Translations under genes and position numbers: made by a program
Notes under the pieces: model-generated
Databases searched by the model: none
What the model saw: only the letters and a program-made list of their open reading frames with translations
Told to the model about the DNA's origin: nothing
In this document: positions 1-5,354 of the stretch, in pieces
Layout: every line of letters begins with the position of its first letter
How positions within the stretch are numbered: position 1 is the stretch's first letter
From: Bacillota bacterium
Lineage (GTDB): Bacteria > Bacillota_C > Negativicutes > CTSoil-072
Direction: 5' to 3'
DNA: 5,450 bases
Assembly (NCBI GenBank): GCA_017861495.1
Contig: JAGFXW010000173.1
Span: 1 to 5,450 of the forward strand

Positions 1-1125
1 AGTGTTGCGGTTGGCTGGAAGATGTATGATTTGACCCAGGATACGTTTTATCTGGGGTTGATCGGCTTGATGCAATTTTTGCCGATGCTGGTTTTGATGT
101 TGCCTGCCGGTCATGTCATTGACCAGTATGACCGGAAACGGATTATTCGTTTGTGCCAGATGATAGAAATGGTTGGGATTTTATTGTTGGCCGCGGGAAG
201 TTTTGCCGGCGGATTAACGAAAGAAAGTTTGTTAACGCTGGTTTTTCTGATTGGAGCGGCTCGTACGTTTGAGGGGCCGGCTTTGCAGGCATTGCTGCCG
301 GGAATTGTGCAAAAAGAAACGTTCCCGCAAGCGCTTGCGTTGTCAACCTCATCTTTTCAGACCGCCGTTATTGTCGGTCCTGCTTTCGGCGGTTTCCTCT
401 ACACCTTAGGCTCCGAAGTGGTGTTTGCCGTTGTTGGAGGCCTGTATTTGCTTTCCAATATTTTTATCATGTTGATTAAAGCGAAACCGGCCGTGGCAAA
501 ACGGGAACCGGTGAGTTTGCAGTCTATGATGGCCGGGATTTCCTTTATACGCAGCAAACCGATTATTTTAGGGGCGATTTCCCTGGATTTATTTGCGGTA
601 TTGCTCGGTGGCGCCACGGCGTTATTGCCGGTTTACGCGAAAGAAATTTTGCTGGTTGGTCCCGTTGGGTTGGGGATTCTGCGTTCTGCGCCCGCTGTTG
701 GCTCCTTATTCATGTCGTTGGTTTTAGCGCATCGTCCCCTGCGGAATGAAGTGGGAAAAACCATGTTTATTGCCGTAGGTATTTTTGGCTTGGCAACCAT
801 CATCTTTGCCATGGCGGAGTCATTTTGGTTATCCATTGGAGCGCTTGTCGTATTAGGCGCTGCGGATACAATCAGCATGGTGGTGCGCGGTTCGTTGGTG
901 CAACTGCAGACGCCGGATGCTATGCGAGGCAGGGTTAGTTCGGTGAATTCCTTGTTTATCGGCACATCCAACCAGTTAGGGGAATTTGAATCTGGAATTA
1001 CGGCGTCGTGGCTTGGCGTTGTACCTTCCGTCGTGCTTGGGGGCGTTGGTACGGTTGCTGTGGCGCTGATTTGGATGCGAATTTTCCCGTCCCTGCGAAA
1101 TATGAAATCCTTTGAAGCAGCGTAG
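1..1125 (+). CDS. MFS transporter, EntS/DUF894-like, 5' partial
   Basis: This is an integral membrane secondary transporter of the major facilitator superfamily, in the group that includes the enterobactin exporter EntS (MFS_3/DUF894). The frame is open to the first base, and the residues before the first ATG (SVAVGWK, bases 1-21) match the usual end of transmembrane helix 1 in this group. The gene therefore starts upstream and the ATG at 22 is internal. The window holds 374 residues; family members run about 400-420, so roughly 30-40 N-terminal residues are missing. Visible signatures are the loop 2-3 motif A, GHVIDQYDRKR (about bases 109-141), and the C-terminal stretch MRGRVSSVNSLFIG followed by GEFESG, characteristic of the EntS-like group. 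Most of the protein is hydrophobic helices. The natural substrate cannot be read from the sequence: a siderophore, drug or other small molecule are all possible. The family call is firm; an EntS function is not. Confidence 0.92.
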   Translation, partial: SVAVGWKMYDLTQDTFYLGLIGLMQFLPMLVLMLPAGHVIDQYDRKRIIRLCQMIEMVGILLLAAGSFAGGLTKESLLTLVFLIGAARTFEGPALQALLPGIVQKETFPQALALSTSSFQTAVIVGPAFGGFLYTLGSEVVFAVVGGLYLLSNIFIMLIKAKPAVAKREPVSLQSMMAGISFIRSKPIILGAISLDLFAVLLGGATALLPVYAKEILLVGPVGLGILRSAPAVGSLFMSLVLAHRPLRNEVGKTMFIAVGIFGLATIIFAMAESFWLSIGALVVLGAADTISMVVRGSLVQLQTPDAMRGRVSSVNSLFIGTSNQLGEFESGITASWLGVVPSVVLGGVGTVAVALIWMRIFPSLRNMKSFEAA

Positions 1126-1159
1126 ATGTTGTGAGGAAGAACAGTAGAATATAGTAGGA

Positions 1160-1195
1160 CAAACAAGGGCCAGCATCTCTGCAGGTCCTTGTTTG
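1160..1195 (+). terminator. Probable intrinsic terminator of the MFS gene
   Basis: CAAACAAGGGCC (1160-1171) pairs with GGTCCTTGTTTG (1184-1195) over 12 positions with one G.T wobble. GCA/TGC inside the loop can extend the stem. The hairpin lies 34 bases past the MFS stop. The 3' arm itself supplies the T-rich tail (TTGTTTG) and there is no clean T run beyond it, so termination strength is uncertain. The A-rich 5' arm means it could also act on the other strand. Confidence 0.6.
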
Positions 1196-1311
1196 CGTAA
1201 ATGGGAGACTCTGGTTTCGCGGGCTGGTACCTTGTGTGGTGTTTATTTTGTGGAACCTTGGTGAAATAGCGAAAAATTGTTGCAATAAACACGATAACGA
1301 ATGGAATTTTC

Positions 1312-1320
1312 TGATAAAAT
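1312..1320 (+). promoter_or_regulatory. Candidate extended -10 promoter for the anchored hypothetical gene
   Basis: TGATAAAAT fits the extended -10 pattern TGnTATAAT with one mismatch. No good -35 hexamer sits 16-18 bases upstream, which is tolerated for extended -10 promoters. Transcription would start near 1327 and leave a leader of about 97 bases before the ATG at 1424. The rest of the 1126-1423 gap shows no RNA gene or recognised riboswitch. This is inferred from the motif only. Confidence 0.35.
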
Positions 1321-1423
1321 AGAAGTAGAAAATCAAATCGAACAATGCTCCTGAAGTTGGTGTAGCGAGTAAAGCGTAATTCTGTTCTGACTTGCCGAAA
1401 ATTTTGTAAGGGGGTCGGAGGTT

Positions 1424-2089
1424 ATGTCAGAGTATAATATTTTTATCATGGCCTTGGCAATAACTGTTTGGGTAGGGCTGACGCTGCGAAGAATGTGGAA
1501 TAAAAATAAAAAAGCAGAGTATGTTACTGTGAAAGAAGAGTATAAAACAAAAGAAGTAATTATTGACGGCGCATTGAGTGTTGTTTGGGGTGATAACAGC
1601 AAGGCCGTTGATGAAAAAATGCAAAGTAAATTGTTTCAGAAAACCGAGCATAAGGCGCCACAGCCCGCAACGACAGAAGTTACCTATAACGGAAAATTTG
1701 CCGATGAACCGGCTGAGGTATTGATCCGATTTTTTAATGACGCCGTCTATGAAATCGAAATCATGATCAAACCGTCCGAACCGGTGGGCAGCCTTGCGGT
1801 GCCGGTATTACAGGAAATATTGGAGCAGTTAAGTAAAAAATATGGTCCGCCGACGGAAACGACGGACCTTTGGATGATGATGTACCAAAAAAGATCGCCG
1901 CAAAACTTTTTAATAAAGAATTGGAAGGGGACGACAAGGAAAGGGAATAACGCATCCCTCATGTATCTGCCGGTAGTCCGCGATATGACGTTATTAATTC
2001 CTACCGCGCTCTTGTTGATTTATAGCGATGATACAACGGGAAGCGGCGTTAAGGCGTACCGCGTAAAGGCAAAATATGACGGCATTTAA
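1424..2089 (+). CDS. Hypothetical protein with N-terminal membrane anchor
   Basis: I do not recognise this 221-residue protein. The ATG at 1424 follows purine-rich ribosome-site sequence (AAGGGGG at 1408-1414 and GGAGG at 1417-1421). Residues 5-20 form a single hydrophobic helix directly followed by a basic patch (RRMWNKNKK, 22-30). By the positive-inside rule the remainder probably faces the cytoplasm. The body has a short hydrophobic strand and WGDNSKAVDEKM (about 55-66). Then come YNGKFADEPAEVLIRFFND (88-106), a strand-rich section and LEQLSKKYGPP (133-143). This series (a WGxS-like turn, Y-G-FA-PA-V-F-F, then L-KYG-P) resembles a pattern I associate with small alpha/beta domains in uncharacterised bacterial proteins, but I cannot name a family. 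Residues 187-200 are hydrophobic but look like a beta strand rather than a second membrane helix. It stands alone, 104 bases before the next gene. Coding status is well supported; function is unknown. Confidence 0.85.
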   Translation: MSEYNIFIMALAITVWVGLTLRRMWNKNKKAEYVTVKEEYKTKEVIIDGALSVVWGDNSKAVDEKMQSKLFQKTEHKAPQPATTEVTYNGKFADEPAEVLIRFFNDAVYEIEIMIKPSEPVGSLAVPVLQEILEQLSKKYGPPTETTDLWMMMYQKRSPQNFLIKNWKGTTRKGNNASLMYLPVVRDMTLLIPTALLLIYSDDTTGSGVKAYRVKAKYDGI

Positions 2090-2101
2090 GAGGGGAACCG
2101 G

Positions 2102-2131
2102 TTATCTCCTTACGGGTACGAGGGGTATAAT
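2102..2131 (+). promoter_or_regulatory. Candidate sigma-70 promoter for the MBL-fold gene
   Basis: A perfect TATAAT lies at 2126-2131, and a weak -35-like TTATCT (2102-2107, 3 of 6 matches) sits 18 bases upstream. Transcription would start near 2138, about 56 bases before the ATG at 2194. The -35 region overlaps the short palindrome AACCGGTT (2096-2103), which could be an operator or chance. The -10 box is the main evidence. Confidence 0.55.
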
Positions 2132-2193
2132 AGAAGAACATAAGGAAAGAAGTTGCCAGGGTAGGCACAGAATTTTAAGGAAAGGGAAGGACT

Positions 2194-3018
2194 ATGCGAA
2201 TCATAACATTGGCGGAAAATACCGCGATTTCTGAGAAGTTTGGCCATGAACATGGGTTGAGTTTATATATTGAAACCAAGCAGCATAAAGTGTTGTTTGA
2301 CATGGGAGCCAGTTCTTTGTTCAGTAAAAATGCGAAACTACTGGATGTTGATCTTTCTGCTGTTGACGTGGCGATCGTTTCCCACGGCCATTATGACCAC
2401 GGCGGTGGATTGGAGGCTTTTCTGCAGTTAAATTCGCAAGCGAAAGTGTACCTGAACCAAAATGCGTTTGCCAAGTATTACGCAAACAAGCCCAGCGGGG
2501 AGAAAACCTTTATTGGTTTGGATGAAAAGTTATCGGCCAATGACCGCGTTATTTTCGTTGAGAACCATGTCAGGATTGATAGCGAACTGGAGTTGTTTTC
2601 CGGTGTGAAGCAGCGGGGTCTGGCTCCGGCCGGCAATAAAGATTTATTGATGCTGCGTGGCGAAACATTGGCGCTGGATGACTTCACGCATGAACAAAAT
2701 TTGATTATTACAGAAGGAGCCCATACTTTGTTGTTAGCCGGTTGTGCGCACAATGGAATCGTGAATATTATCGACCATATGCTCGCCAACGGCTACGGCC
2801 AGCCGACGCATGTGATCGGCGGATTTCATTTATACAGCCGGCCGACGAACCAGTGCGAGGATCCGGAAACCATCCGGCAACTCGGCGAATATTTGATGCA
2901 AACAGGCGCAACCTATTACACCTGCCATTGCACCGGTCTGGAACCGTATAAACAGTTACGAACAGTGATGGGTGAAAGCATAGAATACCTGGCAGCAGGA
3001 CGGCAGCTGATCTTGTGA
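2194..3018 (+). CDS. MBL-fold metallohydrolase, MJ0301/COG1237 type
   Basis: This 274-residue soluble protein has the metallo-beta-lactamase fold. Metal-binding signatures are visible in order: SHGHYDH (63-69, the HxHxDH motif), AGCAHNG (182-188, His186), IGGFHL (208-213, His212) and CHCTG (244-248). The GCAHNG, GGFHL and CHCTG set is typical of COG1237. That family is often annotated as 7,8-dihydropterin-6-methyl-4-(beta-D-ribofuranosyl)aminobenzene 5'-phosphate synthase after archaeal MJ0301. The pathway name makes sense for methanopterin-using archaea; in a bacterium like this the true substrate is open. The length is full for the family and no signal peptide is seen, so it should be cytoplasmic and bind one or two metal ions, probably zinc. 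The ATG at 2194 follows AAAGGGAAGG (2181-2190), a good ribosome site. It has its own likely promoter and is followed 106 bases later by the exporter gene. Fold and family are secure; the reaction is not. Confidence 0.9.
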   Translation: MRIITLAENTAISEKFGHEHGLSLYIETKQHKVLFDMGASSLFSKNAKLLDVDLSAVDVAIVSHGHYDHGGGLEAFLQLNSQAKVYLNQNAFAKYYANKPSGEKTFIGLDEKLSANDRVIFVENHVRIDSELELFSGVKQRGLAPAGNKDLLMLRGETLALDDFTHEQNLIITEGAHTLLLAGCAHNGIVNIIDHMLANGYGQPTHVIGGFHLYSRPTNQCEDPETIRQLGEYLMQTGATYYTCHCTGLEPYKQLRTVMGESIEYLAAGRQLIL

Positions 3019-3112
3019 AAAAGCTAAAATGAGCTATTAATCTGGCAGGAACTGCCGTTTCGGTACGCAATATGTTGATAAGAGCAAAACGAAACAAGAT
3101 TTTTGGGAATAG

Positions 3113-3117
3113 AGGAG
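3113..3117 (+). promoter_or_regulatory. Ribosome binding site that decides the LysE-type start
   Basis: AGGAG at 3113-3117 lies one base before the TTG at 3119 but seven bases before the in-frame TTG at 3125. Seven is a normal spacing and one is not, so initiation at 3125 is preferred. There is no ATG nearby in this frame. Confidence 0.7.
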
Positions 3118-3124
3118 ATTGAAA

Positions 3125-3760
3125 TTGGAATTACTTGTTGGATTAGCGAGTATAGCGCTGGTTAGTTTGCTCGGAGCTATGAGTCCGGGACCGAGCTTTT
3201 TGTTTGTCGCCAGGATTTCCATTGCCCAGACCCGGAAAAATGGAATTTTTGCTGCGCTGGGAATGGGGATTGGCGGAATGGTTTTTGCCTTGCTGGCCTT
3301 GTTGGGCTTGAAAGCAGTGTTTATCAGCATCCCATGGCTTTATTCGGTGCTTAAAATTCTTGGCGGCATGTATTTGGTGTATGTTGGGATACAAATTTGG
3401 CGGGGTGCGAAGGAAACGATCGAAATGCAACTCGATGATTGTGAAATGCGACATACGCCATGGAAATCGTGCATCACAGCGTTGTTTACCCAATTGAGCA
3501 ATCCGAAAACGGCAATTTTTTACGGCAGCATTTTTGCCGCGTTATTGCCGCAGACGGTGTCTTGGTATTTGTTCATTGTGTTGTTGTTTATGGTATTTTC
3601 GATCGAGGCGGCTTGGTATTGTGTTGTCGCATTGCTCTTGTCGGCGGCGGCTCCACGAACGGTTTATTTACGGTCGAAATTCTGGATCGATCGTGTGGCC
3701 GGAAGTGTTATGGGCTTGCTTGGCGCAAAGCTCATTACTTCGAACGATGCGATCGTTTGA
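3125..3760 (+). CDS. LysE/RhtB-family amino-acid exporter
   Basis: This is a predicted inner-membrane exporter of the LysE/RhtB superfamily, whose characterised members efflux lysine, threonine, homoserine or related amino acids. With the TTG start at 3125 the protein has 211 residues and begins MELLVGLASIAL, a normal family start and length (about 200-210). A TTG at 3119 would add two residues but sits too close to the ribosome site. The family hallmark PGP lies at 21-23 at the end of helix 1, and a G-rich helix (GMGIGGMVFALLALLGL) follows. KILGGMYLVYVGIQIWR (77-93) and the conserved NPK (126-128) before the C-terminal helices are also present. About six membrane helices can be seen. No promoter was convincing in the 106 bases upstream, so it may be read through from the MBL-fold gene. 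A strong terminator closes it. The substrate cannot be assigned. Confidence 0.9.
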   Translation: MELLVGLASIALVSLLGAMSPGPSFLFVARISIAQTRKNGIFAALGMGIGGMVFALLALLGLKAVFISIPWLYSVLKILGGMYLVYVGIQIWRGAKETIEMQLDDCEMRHTPWKSCITALFTQLSNPKTAIFYGSIFAALLPQTVSWYLFIVLLFMVFSIEAAWYCVVALLLSAAAPRTVYLRSKFWIDRVAGSVMGLLGAKLITSNDAIV

Positions 3761-3775
3761 TGGTTGGTTGTTACG

Positions 3776-3807
3776 GACTGAAGTCATAACAAACTTCAGT
3801 CTTTTTT
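3776..3807 (+). terminator. Strong intrinsic terminator after the LysE-type gene
   Basis: A perfect 9-bp stem, GACTGAAGT (3776-3784) with ACTTCAGTC (3793-3801), encloses an 8-base loop and is followed directly by six T (3802-3807). It lies 16 bases past the exporter stop. This is a textbook Rho-independent terminator on the + strand. Confidence 0.92.
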
Positions 3808-3885
3808 CGTCCACCATAAAGCATAAATTTTTCTTGGTTTTTTGGTGCAGATAATGACGTCTTGTCCAGAAATGGATAAATTGTG

Positions 3886-3930
3886 CTGGCAATGGGCCAA
3901 GCAACAGTGGTAAAATGTTGCTGTTGCCAG
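3886..3930 (+). other. Two-part stem-loop of unknown role
   Basis: An outer 7-bp stem, CTGGCAA (3886-3892) with TTGCCAG (3924-3930), encloses an inner 6-bp stem, GCAACA (3901-3906) with TGTTGC (3916-3921). The inner loop has 9 bases. An asymmetric internal loop of 8 and 2 bases separates the stems. GCAACAG can alternatively pair with CTGTTGC (3921-3927), so two competing folds exist. There is no T run after it, so it is not a terminator. A TGGTAAAAT extended -10-like sequence (3908-3916) lies inside it. The rest of the 3808-4079 stretch holds the promoter listed separately and no convincing gene. Confidence 0.45.
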
Positions 3931-3971
3931 TCCAATGTGTTGAGGAACAAGAAAACTCTGCTGCTGATTGT

Positions 3972-4001
3972 TTGATAAGTTGTTTTTTGTTGTCGTACTA
4001 T
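3972..4001 (+). promoter_or_regulatory. Candidate sigma-70 promoter for the TPR-UPF0756 unit
   Basis: TTGATA (3972-3977, five of six matches to the -35 consensus) and TACTAT (3996-4001, four of six) are 18 bases apart. The start point would be near 4008, leaving a leader of about 72 bases before the ATG at 4080. It lies downstream of a strong terminator, where a new transcript is needed, and downstream of the distant ATG at 3915, arguing against that start. Confidence 0.5.
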
Positions 4002-4079
4002 CCAATAACAGGTTGCGGATTGGGAAGCTGGATATCAAAGCAGAGAGTGATAAAATTGCAAGAAATGGAGATGGGAGAA

Positions 4080-4742
4080 ATGCAATATAAGGCGAAGGCT
4101 TTGGCTTTTTTTGGCATGATGTTGACCGTATTTTTCCTGGCGACGGGATCTTTGGCGTATGCTGCTGAAAAGGAACAGGCCGCTATTGAATGGCATGACA
4201 AGGGTGTCGCCTATTACGCCCAGGAAGATTACGACAAGGCGATTGAAGCGTACAGTGAAGCAATCCGCTTAAACCCGAAATATGTGAATGCTTATTTTGG
4301 CCGGGGTAATGCCTACGATGAAAAAGGGGCGTACGACCAAGCCGTTGCGGATTTTAATCAAGCCATTTTGCTGGACCCGGCCAGGGTGGATTCCTATTTT
4401 AACCGGGGACTGTCGTATTTCAAGCAAGGTGCATACGAACAAGCCATTGCGGATTACGATCAGGCCTTGACGTTGAGTCCGAAAGACGAGCAGATTTATA
4501 ACAACCGCGGTAACGCGTATCATGAAAAGGGATTGTACGATCAGGCTCTGGCCGATTTTAACCAGGCGATTGCGCTGAACGCAAAATATGCAAACGCGTA
4601 TTATAGCCGTGGCGATACGTTGGCTGCATTGGGACGAAAAGCGGAAGCGGTCAACTCGTTCCGGAGTTTTATTGATTTGGCGCCATCATCCAGTCCGCGG
4701 ATCGACCAGGCAAAACAACGGATTCAAGAATTGGAAGAATAA
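4080..4742 (+). CDS. Exported tetratricopeptide-repeat protein
   Basis: This 220-residue protein begins with a signal peptide (basic MQYKAK, a hydrophobic core about 7-25, and AYA at 26-28 giving likely cleavage after 28). The mature part is five tetratricopeptide repeats in exact 34-residue register: 37-70, 71-104, 105-138, 139-172 and 173-206. A capping helix rich in Gln, Glu and Lys follows (207-220). Each unit shows the TPR pattern, for example RGNAYDEKGAYDQAVADF, with Pro near the end of most units. TPRs bind peptides or proteins; there is no enzyme domain, so this is probably a scaffold outside the cytoplasmic membrane. The frame stays open up to an ATG at 3915, but those residues look non-coding. 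The ATG at 4080 is preferred because it has GGAG nine bases upstream (4067-4070) and yields a proper signal peptide. The UPF0756 gene starts 15 bases after its stop, so the two are probably cotranscribed. The partner and process are unknown. Confidence 0.9.
   Translation: MQYKAKALAFFGMMLTVFFLATGSLAYAAEKEQAAIEWHDKGVAYYAQEDYDKAIEAYSEAIRLNPKYVNAYFGRGNAYDEKGAYDQAVADFNQAILLDPARVDSYFNRGLSYFKQGAYEQAIADYDQALTLSPKDEQIYNNRGNAYHEKGLYDQALADFNQAIALNAKYANAYYSRGDTLAALGRKAEAVNSFRSFIDLAPSSSPRIDQAKQRIQELEE
4188..4697 (+). repeat. Five in-frame 102-bp TPR-coding units
   Basis: The TPR units start at 4188, 4290, 4392, 4494 and 4596, each 102 bases. Related segments recur, for example TACGACCAAGCCGTTGCGGA near 4333 and TACGATCAGGCTCTGGCCGA near 4536. 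Units 2 and 4 are the most alike at the protein level (about 21 of 34 residues by eye). The DNA is diverged, so this is a coding repeat rather than a recent tandem duplication. Confidence 0.85.
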
Positions 4743-4757
4743 ACAGGACGTGAAACT

Positions 4758-5216
4758 ATGAATTGGGACAACTTGCCGCTTTTAATTATTTTAGTATTAT
4801 CCGTTATCGGCAACAACCATAGTGTATTGATAGCGGCTTCGGTGCTTCTGTTTATCAAACTGTTAGGTTTTAATACGTGGTTTCCCCAGATCGAAAAATA
4901 TGGTATTACACTAGGCATTATTATTCTGACATTAGCGGTATTAGCCCCGTTGGCGCAAAACCGGATTTCTGTTGCGGATATAGCCGGTGTCTTTAAATCT
5001 CCGGCTGGTATCATAGCGGTGGTCGTTGGCATATTTGTTGCCTGGGTAGCTGCGCAGGGGGTTCCATACATGAACAGCTCGCCGGAAGTGGTTACGGCTT
5101 TGATTGTGGGAACGATTATTGGGGTTTGTTTTTTCAAAGGCTTGGCGGTCGGGCCTCTGATTGCCGGCGGATTAGTGTACTTGATTGTATCGTTGTTGAA
5201 TTTAGCGAAAAACTGA
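4758..5216 (+). CDS. UPF0756 (DUF441) integral membrane protein, YeaL/YtwI-like
   Basis: This 152-residue, very hydrophobic protein belongs to the UPF0756/DUF441 family (E. coli YeaL, B. subtilis YtwI), whose members are about 150 residues and of unknown function. Family features seen are an N-terminal helix ending in GNNHSVLIAAS (18-28) and WFPQIEKYGITLGIIILTLAVLAPLA (41-66). AAQGVPYMNSSPEVV (98-112) and the C-terminal GTIIGVCFFKGLAVGPLIAG (118-137) follow. Hydrophobic segments lie near 6-36, 49-66, 82-100, 111-126 and 130-148. The ATG at 4758 has AGGA nine bases upstream (4745-4748). It sits 15 bases after the exported TPR gene, suggesting one transcript. No transport or catalytic motif is recognisable. 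The family assignment is strong; a biochemical role cannot be given. Confidence 0.92.
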   Translation: MNWDNLPLLIILVLSVIGNNHSVLIAASVLLFIKLLGFNTWFPQIEKYGITLGIIILTLAVLAPLAQNRISVADIAGVFKSPAGIIAVVVGIFVAWVAAQGVPYMNSSPEVVTALIVGTIIGVCFFKGLAVGPLIAGGLVYLIVSLLNLAKN

Positions 5217-5318
5217 ATGTTGGGCTGTAACAATTTCGTAGAAAACAGCCTGTAAGGATAATAGAGAAAGATATAGTATAGTTTAATTATGGTAGTTCCT
5301 TCGGTTCGCTTTTTAGTG

Positions 5319-5324
5319 TATAAT
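5319..5324 (+). promoter_or_regulatory. -10 box of the probable selC promoter
   Basis: A perfect TATAAT ends 30 bases before the mature 5' end of the tRNA. That fits a transcript starting near 5331 with a short leader removed by RNase P. The -35 region (TTCCTT, 5296-5301, 17-base spacer) is poor. The preceding 5217-5318 stretch has only a weak 6-7 bp hairpin (5222-5251) and no clear terminator, so read-through from the UPF0756 gene is also possible. Confidence 0.55.
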
Positions 5325-5354
5325 AATGCTTGTGCATAAGCAGATCATGTATAT

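Noticed and set aside
633..1292. 219-codon open frame on the minus strand
   Set aside because: It lies mostly antisense to the MFS transporter, its translation is low-complexity and Thr/Pro/Asn-rich without a family signature, and the + strand product is clearly real.
2096..2103. Palindrome AACCGGTT as an operator of the MBL-fold gene
   Set aside because: Eight-base palindromes occur many times by chance in a window this size. Its overlap with a poor -35 is suggestive only, so it is mentioned under the promoter but not called.
3016..3018. TGA codon of the MBL-fold gene as a possible selenocysteine codon, given selC nearby
   Set aside because: Read-through would add only two codons before TAA. 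The TGA stops at 3758-3760 and 5214-5216 likewise give short tails (6 and 12 codons) with no redox motif. All three proteins are full length at the TGA.
3044..3056. Small hairpin GGCAG-GAA-CTGCC after the MBL-fold gene as a terminator
   Set aside because: The stem is only 5 bp and is followed by GTTTC rather than a T run, which is too weak to call.
4188..4697. 102-base periodicity as a CRISPR-like or satellite repeat
   Set aside because: The period equals 34 codons and the translated units are TPRs. There are no conserved direct repeats separated by unique spacers.
5222..5251. GGGCTGT/ACAGCCT hairpin after the UPF0756 gene as a terminator
   Set aside because: It has a 6-7 bp stem with a 16-base loop and no T-rich tail, so termination is not supported.
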